Source: Triangularia verruculosa
Taxonomy: Eukaryota; Ascomycota; Sordariomycetes; Sordariales; Podosporaceae
Reading direction: 5' to 3'
Assembly: GCA_033296885.1 (NCBI GenBank)
Contig: MU863955.1
Coordinates: 62,001-126,000, forward strand
Length of the DNA stretch: 64,000 nucleotides
This document shows positions 1 to 12,247 of the stretch, one piece after another; positions within the stretch are counted from its first letter, which is position 1; each line of letters opens with the position of its first letter. A program made the translations under genes and the position numbers. The notes below the pieces were generated by a model. That model worked only from the letters and a program-made list of their open reading frames with translations, did no database searches and had not been told where the DNA came from.

Positions 1-1393
1 TTCTTTTTTGGCTTGCCACCCTTCCGGCCTGCGGATGATTTGAGGATCAGCTTTGTGCTTGGAGTGCCTGCTCCAGCAGTTTCGCTGGCCCCACGACGAC
101 TTGACGAGGGTGCAGCATCCTCAGGACCTGCAGGGCCATCCTCTTCATCGGTTTGCCGAACATCCACGTTGCCGTTACCATTGAGCGCTGGCTCGCCTTC
201 GGCCTTCACGTCGATCGAATGCTGGGCGGAAACGGCAGCACCTGTTTCTGATGGGCTCAAGGGGCGCTGGCCCTCGATCTCATCCTCCGATTTCTTGATC
301 GGCTCGGAGGGCAGATGTGGCTTGTCGGTACCGAGCCGCTTGTATGTCACTTGGAGCGCGTCGTCGATAATACACTCTTCGTGCATCCACTTCTTGCACG
401 CTTCCACCGTGCATCCAAGAAGTTTCCTGTCGGGATTCGCCGGAGTATTGCATCGACACACGAGATCGACCGACTAGATTGCACACTGGTTAGAAGGCGC
501 GCTGAAGGACCGAAGCGGAATAGACGCAGATGTTACATACCGAGAGCTCGTAGCTTCTAACGTCGAAAGCTTGACGCCAGTATAGCGCATTTTGGATCTC
601 CTCGTCGTTTTCCTCGTACCACTGCCTGACCGTTGCCTGAGATGTTACACTGACAACATTGATGATGTCCACTAGCGCGCGATATTAGCAAAACAAAAGC
701 TGTGTATTCACCAGGGCGGCCAGAAGCTTACTGTGATTTGAGGCGATCAATTCATTCATCCCATGGTATGGCTGTCTCCCATGGACATGTTTCCTTCCGT
801 CAAGAGTGCCTGCAGGCAGCTCGTCTGGCCAGTACATCCAGTAGATGCGGGCATAGACATGGTGCTCGTCACTCGCGCGGATCTCGAGAATTCGCGCCAC
901 CCAGTCGTCGTCCGACTTCTTCCTGATCTGCATCGGCTTGTTGTCGTTGGCAGCCTTTTGGCGTTCGATGCTGGAATCATTGGCGACGTAGATGAAGCCC
1001 TCGCTAAAGTACTTGACCCCGTTGACTACGCGGTGAGAGATGCAACGTTAGCCCACACCGCAACTTCTTTCATCGGATTCCATGAAAGTAAGGCATGCAC
1101 TTACGGACAAAACTGTTGTACCTCGTCATATCCGTCCACTTCTTCGGAGGGCTGACCTTGTAGTACAGATCCATCGTCTCATGTTTCTTAAACTTGCCGC
1201 ACGGCGCGAACGGAGACATCTGAAGGTTGACCTTGGCTGTAGCATCTTCATCCTCGCCATTTTCAGTCTTGCGCTTTTTGGGCTTCCTGCTTGCTTCCTT
1301 ACTCTCTGGGTTGACAACGTCAATCTTGAAGGGACACTCGGCCCGGTTGTCCTCGGGCTCTTGTCTTGGCCGCTTGCGGGCGGAGGAGGCCAT
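1..1393 (-). CDS. epr-1: BAH-PHD chromatin reader, EPR-1-like (3' end cut by window edge)
   Basis: Four exons assembled on the minus strand: 1393-1105, 1025-732, 671-541, 473-1. All introns are short (67-79 nt) with GTAAGT, GTAAGC and GTATGT donors and keep frame. The start is the ATG at 1393. The N-terminus carries basic nuclear-localisation-like runs (KRPRQ, RKPKKRK). A BAH domain spans roughly residues 95-215, with an aromatic IYWMYW segment. A PHD finger follows at about 240-285 (CRCNTP, then a Cys pair and a KKWMHEEC-type His/Cys end). The rest is acidic, disordered tail. In Neurospora the BAH-PHD protein EPR-1 reads H3K27 methylation and enforces Polycomb-type repression; assignment here rests on domain order and size. 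The C-terminus lies outside the window, so extra domains cannot be excluded. Snt2-type proteins also have BAH and PHD but carry SANT and further PHD domains. Confidence 0.82.
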
Positions 1394-2781
1394 GGCTACT
1401 GAGGGCGGGTTGGGATGGAAGAGAATGTCGCGTCGTCAAGACAAGAAGGTCTTGTCTAGAGTGGTTGTTGATAACAGATAGATGGAGGTGCACTTGCTAG
1501 GCGTTTGCAGGCGTTTGCGCAACAAAGTCCAGGGAAGCAAAGCACAGGCAAGCGTGCGCGTTGCGAGTACAGATAGCAGTACAGGCAGACAGAAGGACGG
1601 AACAAGAGTTGCACTTGCAGTTGCAGTTGCAGTTGCTGTGCAGGTAGGGTTTCGGTCAGGCGATGATGTACCAAAGTGGGAGGTGAATGATGCCTCGGGG
1701 TGGGTGACGGTGTGAGGTGGCTGGGAAAGCGCCCCCCCCTTCGATCGGCTTGTTGAGCGGAGGTGCGGTGCGGTGCGGTGCGATGCGCGATGCTGTGGAC
1801 GGGACGGTCACAGGTATCCGTTCGGACCAAAGTCAACAGCTGGCGAGGCCGGTTGTTTCCGGATCGATCGGATGGAGATGCTCGGCGGAGGAGGGAGCAG
1901 GTGTCGTCGTGTGCTGCTGCCGCGTGGGCGATGCTCGCGAATCAATGGACGATGGCTCTCGCTGATTGTCGCAACACGGAATGGCTCCTCGCAACTGGCG
2001 ACGGAAAGTTGACACCGATCAAAATTTACGGCAATCGCGTCCGCCACCCTTGGTTGCCAGAAAAAACACGGGCCCCCAGCCACGTGATTACGCATGAGTG
2101 AGGAGAAATGCTGTGGCTGGTTAGGAATGCCTCCGCGCCAAGCGCCAAGGAATGGGGAAACAAGCCGGAAAATGTGGCCCAGCAGCAAGCTGTCCTGACG
2201 GGAGCTAGAGCTTCCCCGCTTTCACCTGTTCATACCGACCACCAAAATGCCAGAGTCATTCTCTGTGTCTACCCGTGACATCCATGCCGCAAGCGATTCC
2301 AAAGCTTGGAGACCAAGACGCCACGGAAGTTTGCATATGTTATTTCACTATGATCAAACAGAAACATGTCGCCATGCTCCATGCATAAGAACACATCAGC
2401 CAGTTTGAGCATCTCCAACGTTGCGTCTACACTAAGGATGTGAATTGCCGGTAGCTTCCAAGAAGGCCGCGAGGGGTAATGTCACACACACTTGTCACGG
2501 AATGGCAGTGCAGTATCCATGTTTCTTCATTGCGTCGTGTACCTCGCCATCTGAATTGATACATTACCAGATTCACAATCGTCACAGCCCAGTCCAATGC
2601 CCAAAGCCCCTTCCAAACTAACAAATGAATACATAAACATGACCAACGCCGACGCTATGCTTGCACCACAACCATTCCGTCAGCCAACCCATCCCACGAG
2701 GCCCTCAAAAGCCGCAAGCTAAATGAATTAAACCAAATCAAACAAGCAGACCCCTCCATCTCAGTCCCAACTCAAACTCCA
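1394..2781. other. Intergenic region, epr-1-like promoter and atg22 3' flank
   Basis: No supported gene. Short open frames on both strands at 1456-2188 share no codon pattern with the neighbours and lack splice continuity. The part beside 1393 should hold the promoter and leader of the BAH-PHD gene; a run of TTGCAG units lies at about 1611-1638. The part beside 2782 is the downstream flank of atg22. Confidence 0.5.
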
Positions 2782-4985
2782 TCACCGATCAGTCTCATCC
2801 TCATAGCCTTCCAAAATCCCTCTTCCCTCACCCTCGCTAGTATCCGTCTCACTCAGTCCATTCTGAACTTTAAACCCCTCAATAACCTCCGCCAATTTCT
2901 TCCCCTCTCTCTTCCCTCTACCCACGTCGATAAACCAAATTAACGGCGCAGGGAGCCCAACCAACGCAGCCAAAAACCAAAACGCCGGTCTAATGTCTCC
3001 CGAAGCGTCAATAATGGCCCCCACAATCGCAGGCCCAAAGACGCTTGAGCCTTTATCGGTGATAGCGTAAAGTGCATAAAACGCTGCTTCCGACCCAGGA
3101 GGAATGAGTTCCCCGTACAAAGACCGGCAATAACTGCTCAAGCCGCCGAGTACGATGCCGTAGACCGCTGCGAGGGGGTACATCTCCCACGGTTGCTGGA
3201 GTCCAAACATGCCCCAGTGTTTGACGAAGGGCAGATACCCAAGTAGGCCATAAATAGGGATGAGCTCAAAGATCGCGATGCAGGCGAGGATGGTCTGGTG
3301 AGCTTGAAGGTTGAACTTTCGCGAGATGAATGACCATGAAAATGCTCCGATTACACCAGTGGCGGTAGAGATGACATTGATCATACCCAGGGCCCAGGGT
3401 TCCATGTGAAGTTGAGTCTTTGCGAACAGGATCGCGGTGGATGATGTTGTCGCGATCGCGTCAGAGAGCAAGAACCACCCGCCGAGGAAGAGCATGATAT
3501 CGACCAGCCGGCCAGCCAACTTCATTGTGCGCCAGAGAGACTTCCATGCGTCGATGGTGTAGGAGAAGAATGCTCTGATGCCGCTGTGGCTGGATGATGC
3601 AGGCAACGGGGGCCCAGGCCGTGGACGAAGCCACAGGGCGGCAGGAACAGTAAAAATAGCCCACCACGCGCCAATAACAAAGAGGACGATCCGTTGTGAC
3701 CATGTCGTGTTCTTCATCTGAATCAGAATGAAGATAGCAACACACTGCAGGAAAAGTGCGGCCAGATAACCAGTCCCAATGCCCTTCGACGAGATTTGTG
3801 AGGACAGCCTAAGCTCGATCGATGTGAGCTCCGCTCGTGCGCGCACTTTGGAAACAGAGGTTCCCAAGGAGTCCTGCCTGGGCAACAACGCCGCAGTTGA
3901 GTCGATCATGGATCTCTCAGCGTCAGTATCGGCAGCAGAATCCTCGACGTCGTCGGCATCACTTTCCTCCAGTACGCCCGCATGCTCGATTTCCGGGTGG
4001 TGTCTGACGAGAAGCGGAAGGAACGAGTTCAGGAGCACAAATGATGCTCCCAGTGAGGTGTTGGAGATAATGGCCAGCAAAGCGCCAAAGAGGTAGAGAT
4101 TCTTCGAGACAAAAATGTAAAGCATCACACTGCCGCTGCCGATCCAACCAAAGGCGAGAAGCAGTTTCTTTCGGTAATTGCCGTGGTCCGCCGCGCAGCT
4201 TATGCTGACCACAAGCAGAGCCTGCAGTAGAACGCTGATGCTGAAGGTATACATGGCGAAGCTTGCCGTGTTGATCTCCATGCCCAGAACGTAAACTACG
4301 CACTGGCCTGCATCTGCGCTCGATTTGTCGTTGCTTGGCCCGCAAGGAGTTGTCCGGTCAGATAGTAGGACGCCATTTTCTCTTGCTAGACTCTCAAGTA
4401 ATATTGGAATAAAGGATGCTGCGAAACGGTTAGTTTGTTGTTCTGGTATAATGTTTGTACGTGCGCTCGGCGGGGGCTGGCCAGGAGGGTTCTCATTCTC
4501 CACGATGATGGAGCACGACGTCAGCGTAGCGGTGGGTTGGTTGGCTTAACATACCGATTCCTACAACGGCAGCAGCCACAAGATTGTCAGTCAACGGCAT
4601 CACCAAAAAAAACATCAAAAGCTTATTACTCACCGCAAATGACATAAACCTCTGCCGCAAAGGCGTACGCATACCATCCGGCAAGTTCTTTCTGGCTTGT
4701 CGGCCTCGTATCTTCCCCCGGGTACCGCGGCGGCCGGTAGCTGTGCGCAAACAAGCTGCTCATGCTGCTCCGCCTGCTGTTGTCACCGCTCATCATGTAC
4801 TCCTCCCCAGAATGGTCGCTGGATCTCTCGTCGTCGGCCTCAAAGGAAGATGAATGCGATCGAAATGATTTTTTGGACGCGTAAGACAGTCGGGAGAAGA
4901 GGCGTGGAGCTGGAGGTGGACGCAGCTGTTCTGAGTTGTTACGGGGAGCCATCGTTGCACCTAAAACGGCCCTCGGGGCAGGCAA
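2782..4985 (-). CDS. atg22: Atg22, vacuolar amino-acid effluxer (autophagy)
   Basis: MFS-like membrane protein of the Atg22 family, which exports amino acids from the vacuole after breakdown of autophagic bodies. Exons: 4985-4634, a 6-nt micro-exon 4560-4555, and 4418-2782, giving 664 aa. An internal in-frame ATG at 4952 is an alternative start. The N-terminal 80 residues are Ser-rich and hydrophilic. The family signature GWYAYAFAAEVYVICG then runs through the micro-exon into IASFIPILLESLAREN. Without the micro-exon two conserved residues (Gly-Ile) of this signature are lost, although frame is kept. Multiple hydrophobic segments follow, with an acidic loop at mid-protein (SDADDVEDSAAD) and a hydrophilic tail, as usual for the family. 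Its neighbours on either side are also on the minus strand, but nothing suggests co-regulation. Confidence 0.93.
4555..4560 (-). other. atg22: 6-nt micro-exon of atg22
   Basis: On the minus strand the six bases GAATCG are preceded by GTTGTAG and followed by GTATGT, so both splice sites are good. They encode the Gly-Ile and the first base of the Ala codon in the conserved Atg22 motif CGIASFIP. Branch-like sequences are present upstream of the acceptors on both sides (CTGAC in the first intron, ACTAAC in the second). Confidence 0.8.
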
Positions 4986-7042
4986 CCGGCCGACGCACCG
5001 ACCAACGGTTGGTTAGTCGCCTTTGGGGGTCTGGTGTCACCTGCCACCCGGTCAAAGATTCGACGTCAGCACACAATCACCGCCCGATCTCCCGTCAGGC
5101 TGTTCCTGGTCGTGTCACCCAAGGCGCGTGTTTTCAGATTGTTGAAGGATGATGGGTCGGATTTTCGATGTTAGGGAATGGTCGAAGAGAAGACAGTCGG
5201 TCTCTTTCCTGTTAGGCTTTGAATAACCACCGACCGTTGTAACTAAAGTTGGGCTGTTCGTTGGTGCTGCAGACTGGCGGTCCCCCTCAGTCACTGCAAT
5301 GGTACCCCAGCCGCAAGTTCAAATCGATATTTCGGAAATAAATAAACAAAGGTGAGCAAGGTGAGTAGGAAGGCGTTAGGTTAGAGATTACATCCTTCAC
5401 AATCATGGCTGTTTAATCTCGGGGGTATGTTCCTTTTGTCGCCGGCTCAATGTCGATGTTGGCGCGACAGAAGGAGCAATCAAGAAACCAGAACGATCAC
5501 CACACTCCCTCCCTGGCTTATATGTCCGGCAGTTGCTCACCTATGCTACCGGGGACTACACTATTCCTGCCATGTGTGTGTGTGTGTGTTGGTCCCCGGA
5601 TGAATGGGGTCTGGTTACCTTGCGTTGTGTACGTGCATGAACTACCATAGCTAACCATCACCCTATGCACCATGTAGGCAGGAGGGACGAGGATCCGGGG
5701 AGTGTAGCGGATGGGATATGATGATCGCGGGCCGCCCACCTGCCTGCCCACCCCCATCTCCGAATCCTCACCAACCGAACCGGCACGCACACCTTGAATA
5801 CTTGATTTCCGGATCTGGGATCACAATATCCACTGCCGGCGTCGTATTGGACGTTCCCTTATCGTACGACTTATACCCCCTTCTCTCGAGATGCTAAACA
5901 GTTCAACCTGGAGAAAGAATCCGATGGCGTTGAAGGATTCCCCGGCGGACGAAGTATTTACATCACCTAAGACATCAGCTATACTCAGGTCGGTATAATT
6001 ACTTCGTATGCAGTGAGCAATGCAATGGAAGCCGATCCACGCCGCTGCGGTGTGCTCTCTGCCAGAAGATTGCACACCCATTCCAGCTTTTACTGAGACA
6101 TGTTTGTACGAGTTTTACGCTGTCGACAGGGTAGAAGAGCATGGTTGTCAGCGTGAATAAAAGGGTCTCTTTCGCTTCCCGCCAAGCCCGAAGGCGTAGC
6201 GGACATGAGGGGTAATGACGATGTCCCGGATCCAATACGACGGTATCTGGAATTCGGTGAAGAACCTTTTCTCTTCGGAAAAAAAAAAAAAAAAAAAAAA
6301 AAAGAGAACACAAAATACTTCCACGAGGAAGCTCCCTTGAACGGGAAATAATCGGCGAGGTGACACGGCATATCGCAACTGCCGAATACCTACTGTGTTA
6401 TGGTTCGTCAACCAAGCGCGAACCTGGCAAGCAAGAATAGTGATTCCTATTCATGGAAGGGATAAACTATGAGCAACATGTGTGGGTGGATACTTGGGCA
6501 GCGTGTAAATACATGCAAGATTCGTCAGGCATCATGCACTGTTCCTGGGTTGGGTTTTCGGGTGGTGTTGATGATGCAGAAAGCAAGGCACGAAGCGCCT
6601 AGCCAAGAAGAGGATCAATATCGCGGTAGCACACCTGCCCACACCTTTGGCCGGTGTGTTGCCCGTACATCTGACATTCATCTTCCCGGTGGGCTTCCTC
6701 GTGATCAACTTCAAGGTGTGGCGATGTTGCCATGATGGTTATCGAAACCAAGGTATCTGAGCCGTCGAATGACTAGCCTCGATATCCGTCATGTTATTGC
6801 CCAACAGGAGATCCCTGGGTGGTCAGGAGAGCTCAAGAGTCGAAAAGCAGGCAAATCACCAAGCCAAAGACCAAAAGTGCTCCAGAATATTGCTATTATT
6901 TGTAGCAAGCAAAAGCTCTTCCCATACATCTCAAAAAGGCTGTGAACAAATGTGGTATCAGTGCAGATGACAATAGAAAGCAGAAACAAAAAGCCAGGCA
7001 AAAATTCCATCCTGCCCATCCATCTCTTTCGAGTCGTACCGT
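4986..7042. other. Intergenic region with 25-nt poly-A tract
   Basis: About 2 kb with no supported gene. It holds the atg22 promoter, a short TG run at about 5575-5588, and an uninterrupted run of 25 A at 6279-6303. Open frames of 60-100 codons here are unsupported. The right end, up to 7042, is the 3' flank of the DUF3602 gene. Confidence 0.5.
6279..6303. repeat. Poly-A homopolymer of 25
   Basis: Uninterrupted A25 on the plus strand, a likely length-polymorphic or assembly-sensitive site. Confidence 0.95.
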
Positions 7043-7725
7043 CTATTTCTTGAAAACGCCCAAGATCTTTCTCTTCAGCCTGTCCGCAAGCCCAACGGGG
7101 TTCGTCTCCCCATCCACCACCTTCTTGGCGTGCTCCTTGGAGGCATCCTTGTGTTCGTTACCGGCACCGCCGCGGCCGGTGTGGTAGTCCGTATCCTGGG
7201 ACGGGCGGATGGCAGCCTCGGGGATCAAATCCTTGTCGGCGCGAACGGTCTGTTTCTTGCCGGTGTCGGCGATGTTGGCGGCACCTTTGTGAAAACGGGT
7301 CAGCTTTTTGTTCGGGTCAGTCTGTGTGGAGATCGAAAAGTTGGTGGAGGAAAGCCTTATCGCCTTGCCGAGCCTTGGCGTAGACCCCGTGGGGGGAAGA
7401 AACAGGGGTGCTAGGCTGAGGTCGATAAGGCTAGCATGACCCGACCTCGACCATCTCGACCATCATCAGTCCTGTTGTTTTGCTTTGCAATGCAATTTTG
7501 GAGATTTAAGTCCGATGGCCGGGCTATCGAGGCTCCCTAAAGTCGGGATGCTGCTGAGTAGTCGAAGAAGAAGGAAAGCTCACCTCCGCGACCAGTGCTG
7601 AACGCTCCGTCTCCATGGCTGCCCTCGGTGCCGACACGGACAACCTCTCCATCAACGTACTTGGTATCATCGGGGTTGATGTTGCCGGCGCCGCCGCGGC
7701 CATGGGAAACTTCAGGGGCGGCCAT
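7043..7725 (-). CDS. Small GRGGAGN-repeat protein (DUF3602 family)
   Basis: Two exons, 7725-7584 and 7284-7043, give 127 aa. The donor is GTGAGC; the acceptor is CACAAAG with a GCTGAC branch just upstream. The protein has the GRGGAGN signature at residues 10-16, a GRGG partial copy at 45-48 that spans the splice junction, and a second GRGGAGN before the basic tail (LADRLKRKILGVFKK). This arrangement is typical of the fungal DUF3602 family, whose function is not established. The intron is about 300 nt, long for this locus, so an additional exon or alternative splicing is possible. The presence of GRGG at both sides of the intron supports the joining. Confidence 0.8.
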
Positions 7726-8919
7726 TTTGTAGATGTTGTATTGTTGACTTGCGATGTCGTTGATAAAACGGCGCGGCTGATCGTGAGGTAACGAGGGTGG
7801 GCTGGTGTTTCATGAACAAAAGCTGAAAAGAAAGAGAAGAGAGGGTCGCAAGGGCGAGAAGATGGGTTGTGTGCCTTATATTGAACCCCAGCCGCACACA
7901 CACCACCCAGGCCGCTGTCGTCTCGAGGCGGGCAAGGCAAGCAAGCAAAGCACCTGGGTAGGCAGATACCGCAGGACACTCGAGCTTGATCAGGATTGGG
8001 CAGTTTTAGAAAAAGCCAGAGACGAAATCATATCATAAGATGGCTGGCTACTGGACTGCTTGTACCACCGGCGGGTAGCAGAGGTGGAGAGATAACACCA
8101 TTGAAAGCCAAGATCTGGGACGAAGACAGGAGGGAGCATCCCGGCTAGTTCCTGGGAAGCTACGCTAGACCAGAAAGGGGACTATCGACCCCCACATGCT
8201 GATTTCGTGCTCCCGCGCGGCAGAAATAATCGACACTAGCCCAATTCGGCATGCGCCACAAACAGTGGAGAGCAGAGCTTCATCCGCAGGCTGACCACTC
8301 AAAGCTGCTCCCTCTCAAGGACACACCAAACCTTATTACGTACCGGGTTCGTCGAGTGCGCAGCTTCCACTCACATCCAGCAGCTCAGAGATATGGGGCT
8401 ATTCTTTCTGTATCCGCGCTGCATGTCAAAGTGTGGGAATGCTCGCCTTGTCGCGATTTTAAGCTCGAAAGGGTGGCACGGTGGATACCGAACTGCTCTC
8501 CTTGCCAACTTCAACAACGGCCATACCCGACCTGCTCGACACTGATGGAGGTTCTAACTTATATGAATTTATGTACGTCCTATCTAATGTAGGCATCAGA
8601 CCAAAAGCAGCTCCTAAAAAAACACTCGCATCCCCTCCAAGGTGTCCCAAGACGCACATAAAATGACGTACCTAAATGGTGCAAAGATAAGATAAGAGCT
8701 TCCGGCACGAATCTGTGTCTTGATTGGACAGACCTTCCCGCTCCAACTGCTGCTCTTGACTTACACGATTATGCACAGACCACATAACCATACCCATGGT
8801 GAACCTCACCACTCAACAACCTCACCTTCACACGTGCCAGAAAGCTCCATATCACCATCCCAGTGCGAAAAAACCAATGATGTAGCCCTACAGCCTTTCC
8901 GCTCTCATATCAATCCCAA
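7726..8919. other. Intergenic region
   Basis: Promoter and leader of the DUF3602 gene on the left, 3' flank of the RBR gene on the right. Short frames (for example 8251-8592) show no recognisable similarity and no codon bias. Nothing else seen. Confidence 0.45.
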
Positions 8920-11572
8920 TTACCCCTCATTCTCCCCCACACCAGCCTCCCTCTGCACCTCCTCCAAGTCCCTCAACAGCCTTGCCCTCTCCTCGCAAAC
9001 CAGCATCATCCACTCCATCTCCATCTCATGTCTCTTCTCCATCTCTCTCTTCTCTATCGCCAACGTCATCTCAAAGTCCTTCCTCTCCCTACCCAGCGTT
9101 TTCTGTCTATCCCTCACCGATCCCTCTTGCTCAGCCCGCAGCACCGCCACCCGCGCTTCCACATCCTTTTGCATTCTCCGATGCTCAACGCGTTCCAAAT
9201 GGAGCCTGTTGAGGGCCTCCTCCGATGATGGGCCGGCTTTTGAGAGCGCCTTGGCCGTGTGAGAGTATTTTTTCTCGCGGGCGGCGTATTCGGCGCTGTC
9301 AACTTTCCGGAGGGTCTTGACTTGGGTGTTGTGATTGGCGCGGAGGTTGCGGATGGTGGTGATGTGATCTTCGGTGAGGTCGTTGTAGCTTTGGGTGTGG
9401 GATTCGGCAAGGTTGGCTGCGGCGCGGGTGTGGGAGGCGGTGAGGACGTCGAGTTGGTGGGTAGCGATGGCGGAGAGGAGGGTGGCTAGGCGGGATGACT
9501 GTCACGCGAGACGGGTGGTTAGATTGATGGGAATGGTGTAAGAGAGCTAGGAAGAGGAACGGGGGGTTCTCACTGGTTGCGTTTGGTCAATGGAAATTGT
9601 GATGTCGGGTCTCCGGGGCGCTTTCGGGATGGTCTGTTGGCTACTCGCGTTGTGTCGGGCTTCCCATTGCTCCCTCATATTCCTCTTGAATCTCTTTGTT
9701 TGTGCGGCTTGTTTTATCTTGTTGACCTGATCATCACTGCAGTGGCAGGTTTTCCATCTTTTACCGCAGACGAAGCAGAAACTGGTCCCGCAGTTGCAAG
9801 TCATGTGCCGACAGCCGCCGAGATGTTCGACGAAGGCCTTGCAATGGTAGCACTTTTGCCAGCCTTCTTCCCTGAATAGTTCCTCGGCTCGAGCACGATC
9901 GGAGTCTCGTGGACAGTTTCCTCGTTTGTGGGATTTTTGATGGCAATTTGGACACATATCGTGACCATTTTTGCATCTGAGGACGGTGTTGGTGGAGATG
10001 TTCCTTTTATCGTGCCAGTCGCCGCAGTCTGGGAAGGGGCAGTAAACCCGATTTGCGCTGTATTCGGCATACTTTAGCGTGTATAGCAATTTGGTCGACT
10101 TTGAGCTGTACTTCGCGATGGTGCGGCATGGGAAGGGATTAAGACAGCACTTGGGTGGGAATTGGGCTTCAGTCTGCAAGGCGATGAGTACCAGCTGGTC
10201 GAAGCATGGCTTACAGTAAACATGACCGCATACGGCAGCTTTCACTAGCTCCCCTTTCTTGACGGGTTCGAAACAGGCGGTGCATTCACTAGACATGATG
10301 AGGTCAGTCAGGTAACTATGAGAAATTAACCTTGAGGGAGTTGGTGGTTTAGGAAGCCTACAATTCCTGCTTTGCTCCATCTGAGGAGCGGAGAATGGTT
10401 TTGTAGATGAACCTGGTAAAAGCACTCGGTGACGCGGGAACTGTTCGGTTCTTGTTCCTTTCTCCGATAGAAGATTCTGGTGGTGCCGAATGTCGATGAG
10501 AAAGAACTTTGCGCAGCCAAGAACGGGATGGGTTGACTGCCGGCCTTTGAGGTCCATTATGGGTCCCATTTTGTGTTGACTGATTTTCGGCAGAAACAGA
10601 GGGCGAGAAGGCCGCAGGCGAAGGTGGGTCATTTGGAAGAGGCACAGGCCTATCTGGTATCGGGTTTTCCGTAGGTGCTTCGTTTTCTTCTGTCGTCTGT
10701 TCAGTTGCTCCCGCTGGAACCTCCTCTTCCTGCTCCGTCATGCTCCCACCATCTACATTGTTCTGAGCCACCAAGGGTATGAATGCAATACCTGCCTCCT
10801 TGTCCAGCCGGGCCCGCTCAAAGACGGTGTCGACCGATAATCTCATGATGGTGCTGATAGTTCCCGGTATATCCTTTTTCTTGAGCCCATGTGGGTATGA
10901 GTAAAGGGCTCCCGGCACAGGATAATCGGCCAGAAAACGTTCTTCTTCATCTATCCCTTCATGCCTAGGCTGTGGTGGAGACGGTTGTGCCTGCTGTGAT
11001 CGATCAGATCGCTCTGGTAACTCTGGTAACGCTATCTTGTTCTTTCCTTTGAGATTTAGAGACTTGTATGGTTTCAGGTCGCCCCAGGCTTCGGCCACGC
11101 CTTTCGATATAGTCCTGGGGACCTCATCTTTCGTAATTTCCCTCGCCATCGTCTGCTGAGTGGGTTGGGGGTCTTGCGCTATGTTTGTCGGAGGTGGAAC
11201 TTGGCGTATTGGAGTTCTCATCATATGCCCAATAGTCGTAAGCACGATAGCTTGCAACACTGCCAGTAAGACAACTCCAATGAATCGGAGAGCTCCCTGA
11301 ACGAAACCGATTGTCTGTAAAAAAGCGAGTACTGCCTCCTTCCGAAGGAACCCGATGATAGAGACGATGGCTGGGCCTGGTAGGTGAACTCGAAGGTAGC
11401 GTGCGAGAGAAAGAAAAGCCGAGGATAGTTTTGGCTGGTGACCTTGAAGGACGAAAAACTTTGAACTTAACATTTTCGTCTTTTTGGTTTCTCTGGTAGC
11501 ACGGAGAGGCTTTGAGTTCTGTGGCAAGCCACAAATCCAAGTATAAAGTCTCGGCTTGTCGAGGGACCTCAC
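8920..11572 (-). CDS. RBR-type (RING-IBR-RING) E3 ligase-like protein with coiled-coil tail
   Basis: Three exons, 11572-10362, 10288-9574, 9498-8920, give 834 aa. Exon 1 encodes a hydrophobic stretch at about residues 65-120 (possible membrane segments) and a disordered region. The first intron (donor GTAGGC, CTGAC branch, acceptor CTAG) joins AKQE to the first RING cysteine pair. RING1 (CTAC, CGHVYCKPC, CC), the IBR (YCPFPDCG to CPNCHQKSHKRGNC) and RING2 (KCYHC, GCRHMTC, CGTSFCFVCG) lie at about 405-600. The Cys in HMTC matches the catalytic cysteine of RBR ligases. Exon 3 adds an Arg/Glu-rich coiled coil. If the first junction is wrong, an alternative start lies at the ATG 10296 (MSSECTAC), giving a shorter protein. 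Substrate unknown. Confidence 0.8.
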
Positions 11573-12247
11573 CTTGCTTCGCAGAGATGTTTGGATCCTA
11601 CACGTTGTATAAAAAACGGCGATTCGTGTCCCCTGGCTTCTTTAGGATGAAGATAAACAGTCCTCAATATTTCTCGGTGTTTGATTGATGACCGCAAGCG
11701 ATGCATGGCTCTATCGAGGCAGCTTTTCCTGCTTAACCTCAAGCCGAACCCTGTTTTGTGGAAAGTTACCGTCCATTGGCCAAAGCCCAAGTACGGGTGG
11801 TCACGTTTATTGTGAGAATGCATCTTGAAGAGGCTGTGCTCCAGTTGGACTGGTGCATGTGTTGCCACTGAAGTTGCTGCATAATGCCAGGCTTACAAGA
11901 TTGCGTCGCCTTCACAGCCGTGTAGAACCGCCACGTTTGCTTCTTGCTATTGACAATCATATCGAGCTGAAAACGGTTTGCTGGATTGAGCTTGCAGTGC
12001 GGGACGCTGACCGATGTCCCGATTCTGGCTCGGTCTGTGCCGTGCGGGGCCGTGGACCCACTCGCCGCTCCGGTCCGAGGCGCTAATGAATCCCCGAAGC
12101 GGCGGCTGCAATGCCGAGGTTCCACTGTAAATTGTCCGTCGTGGATTTTCGACGTCATCTCATTGGGAGATTCTAGTCAACACAAGACGACCTGACCAGG
12201 AAATCATCTCCAAAAGTCAACCAGATACGTGAAACAAGACCACCACA
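11573..12247. other. Divergent promoter between RBR gene and sdhaf1
   Basis: Shared upstream region of two head-to-head genes. No supported coding sequence; overlapping frames on both strands at 11766-12195 are unsupported. Confidence 0.5.
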
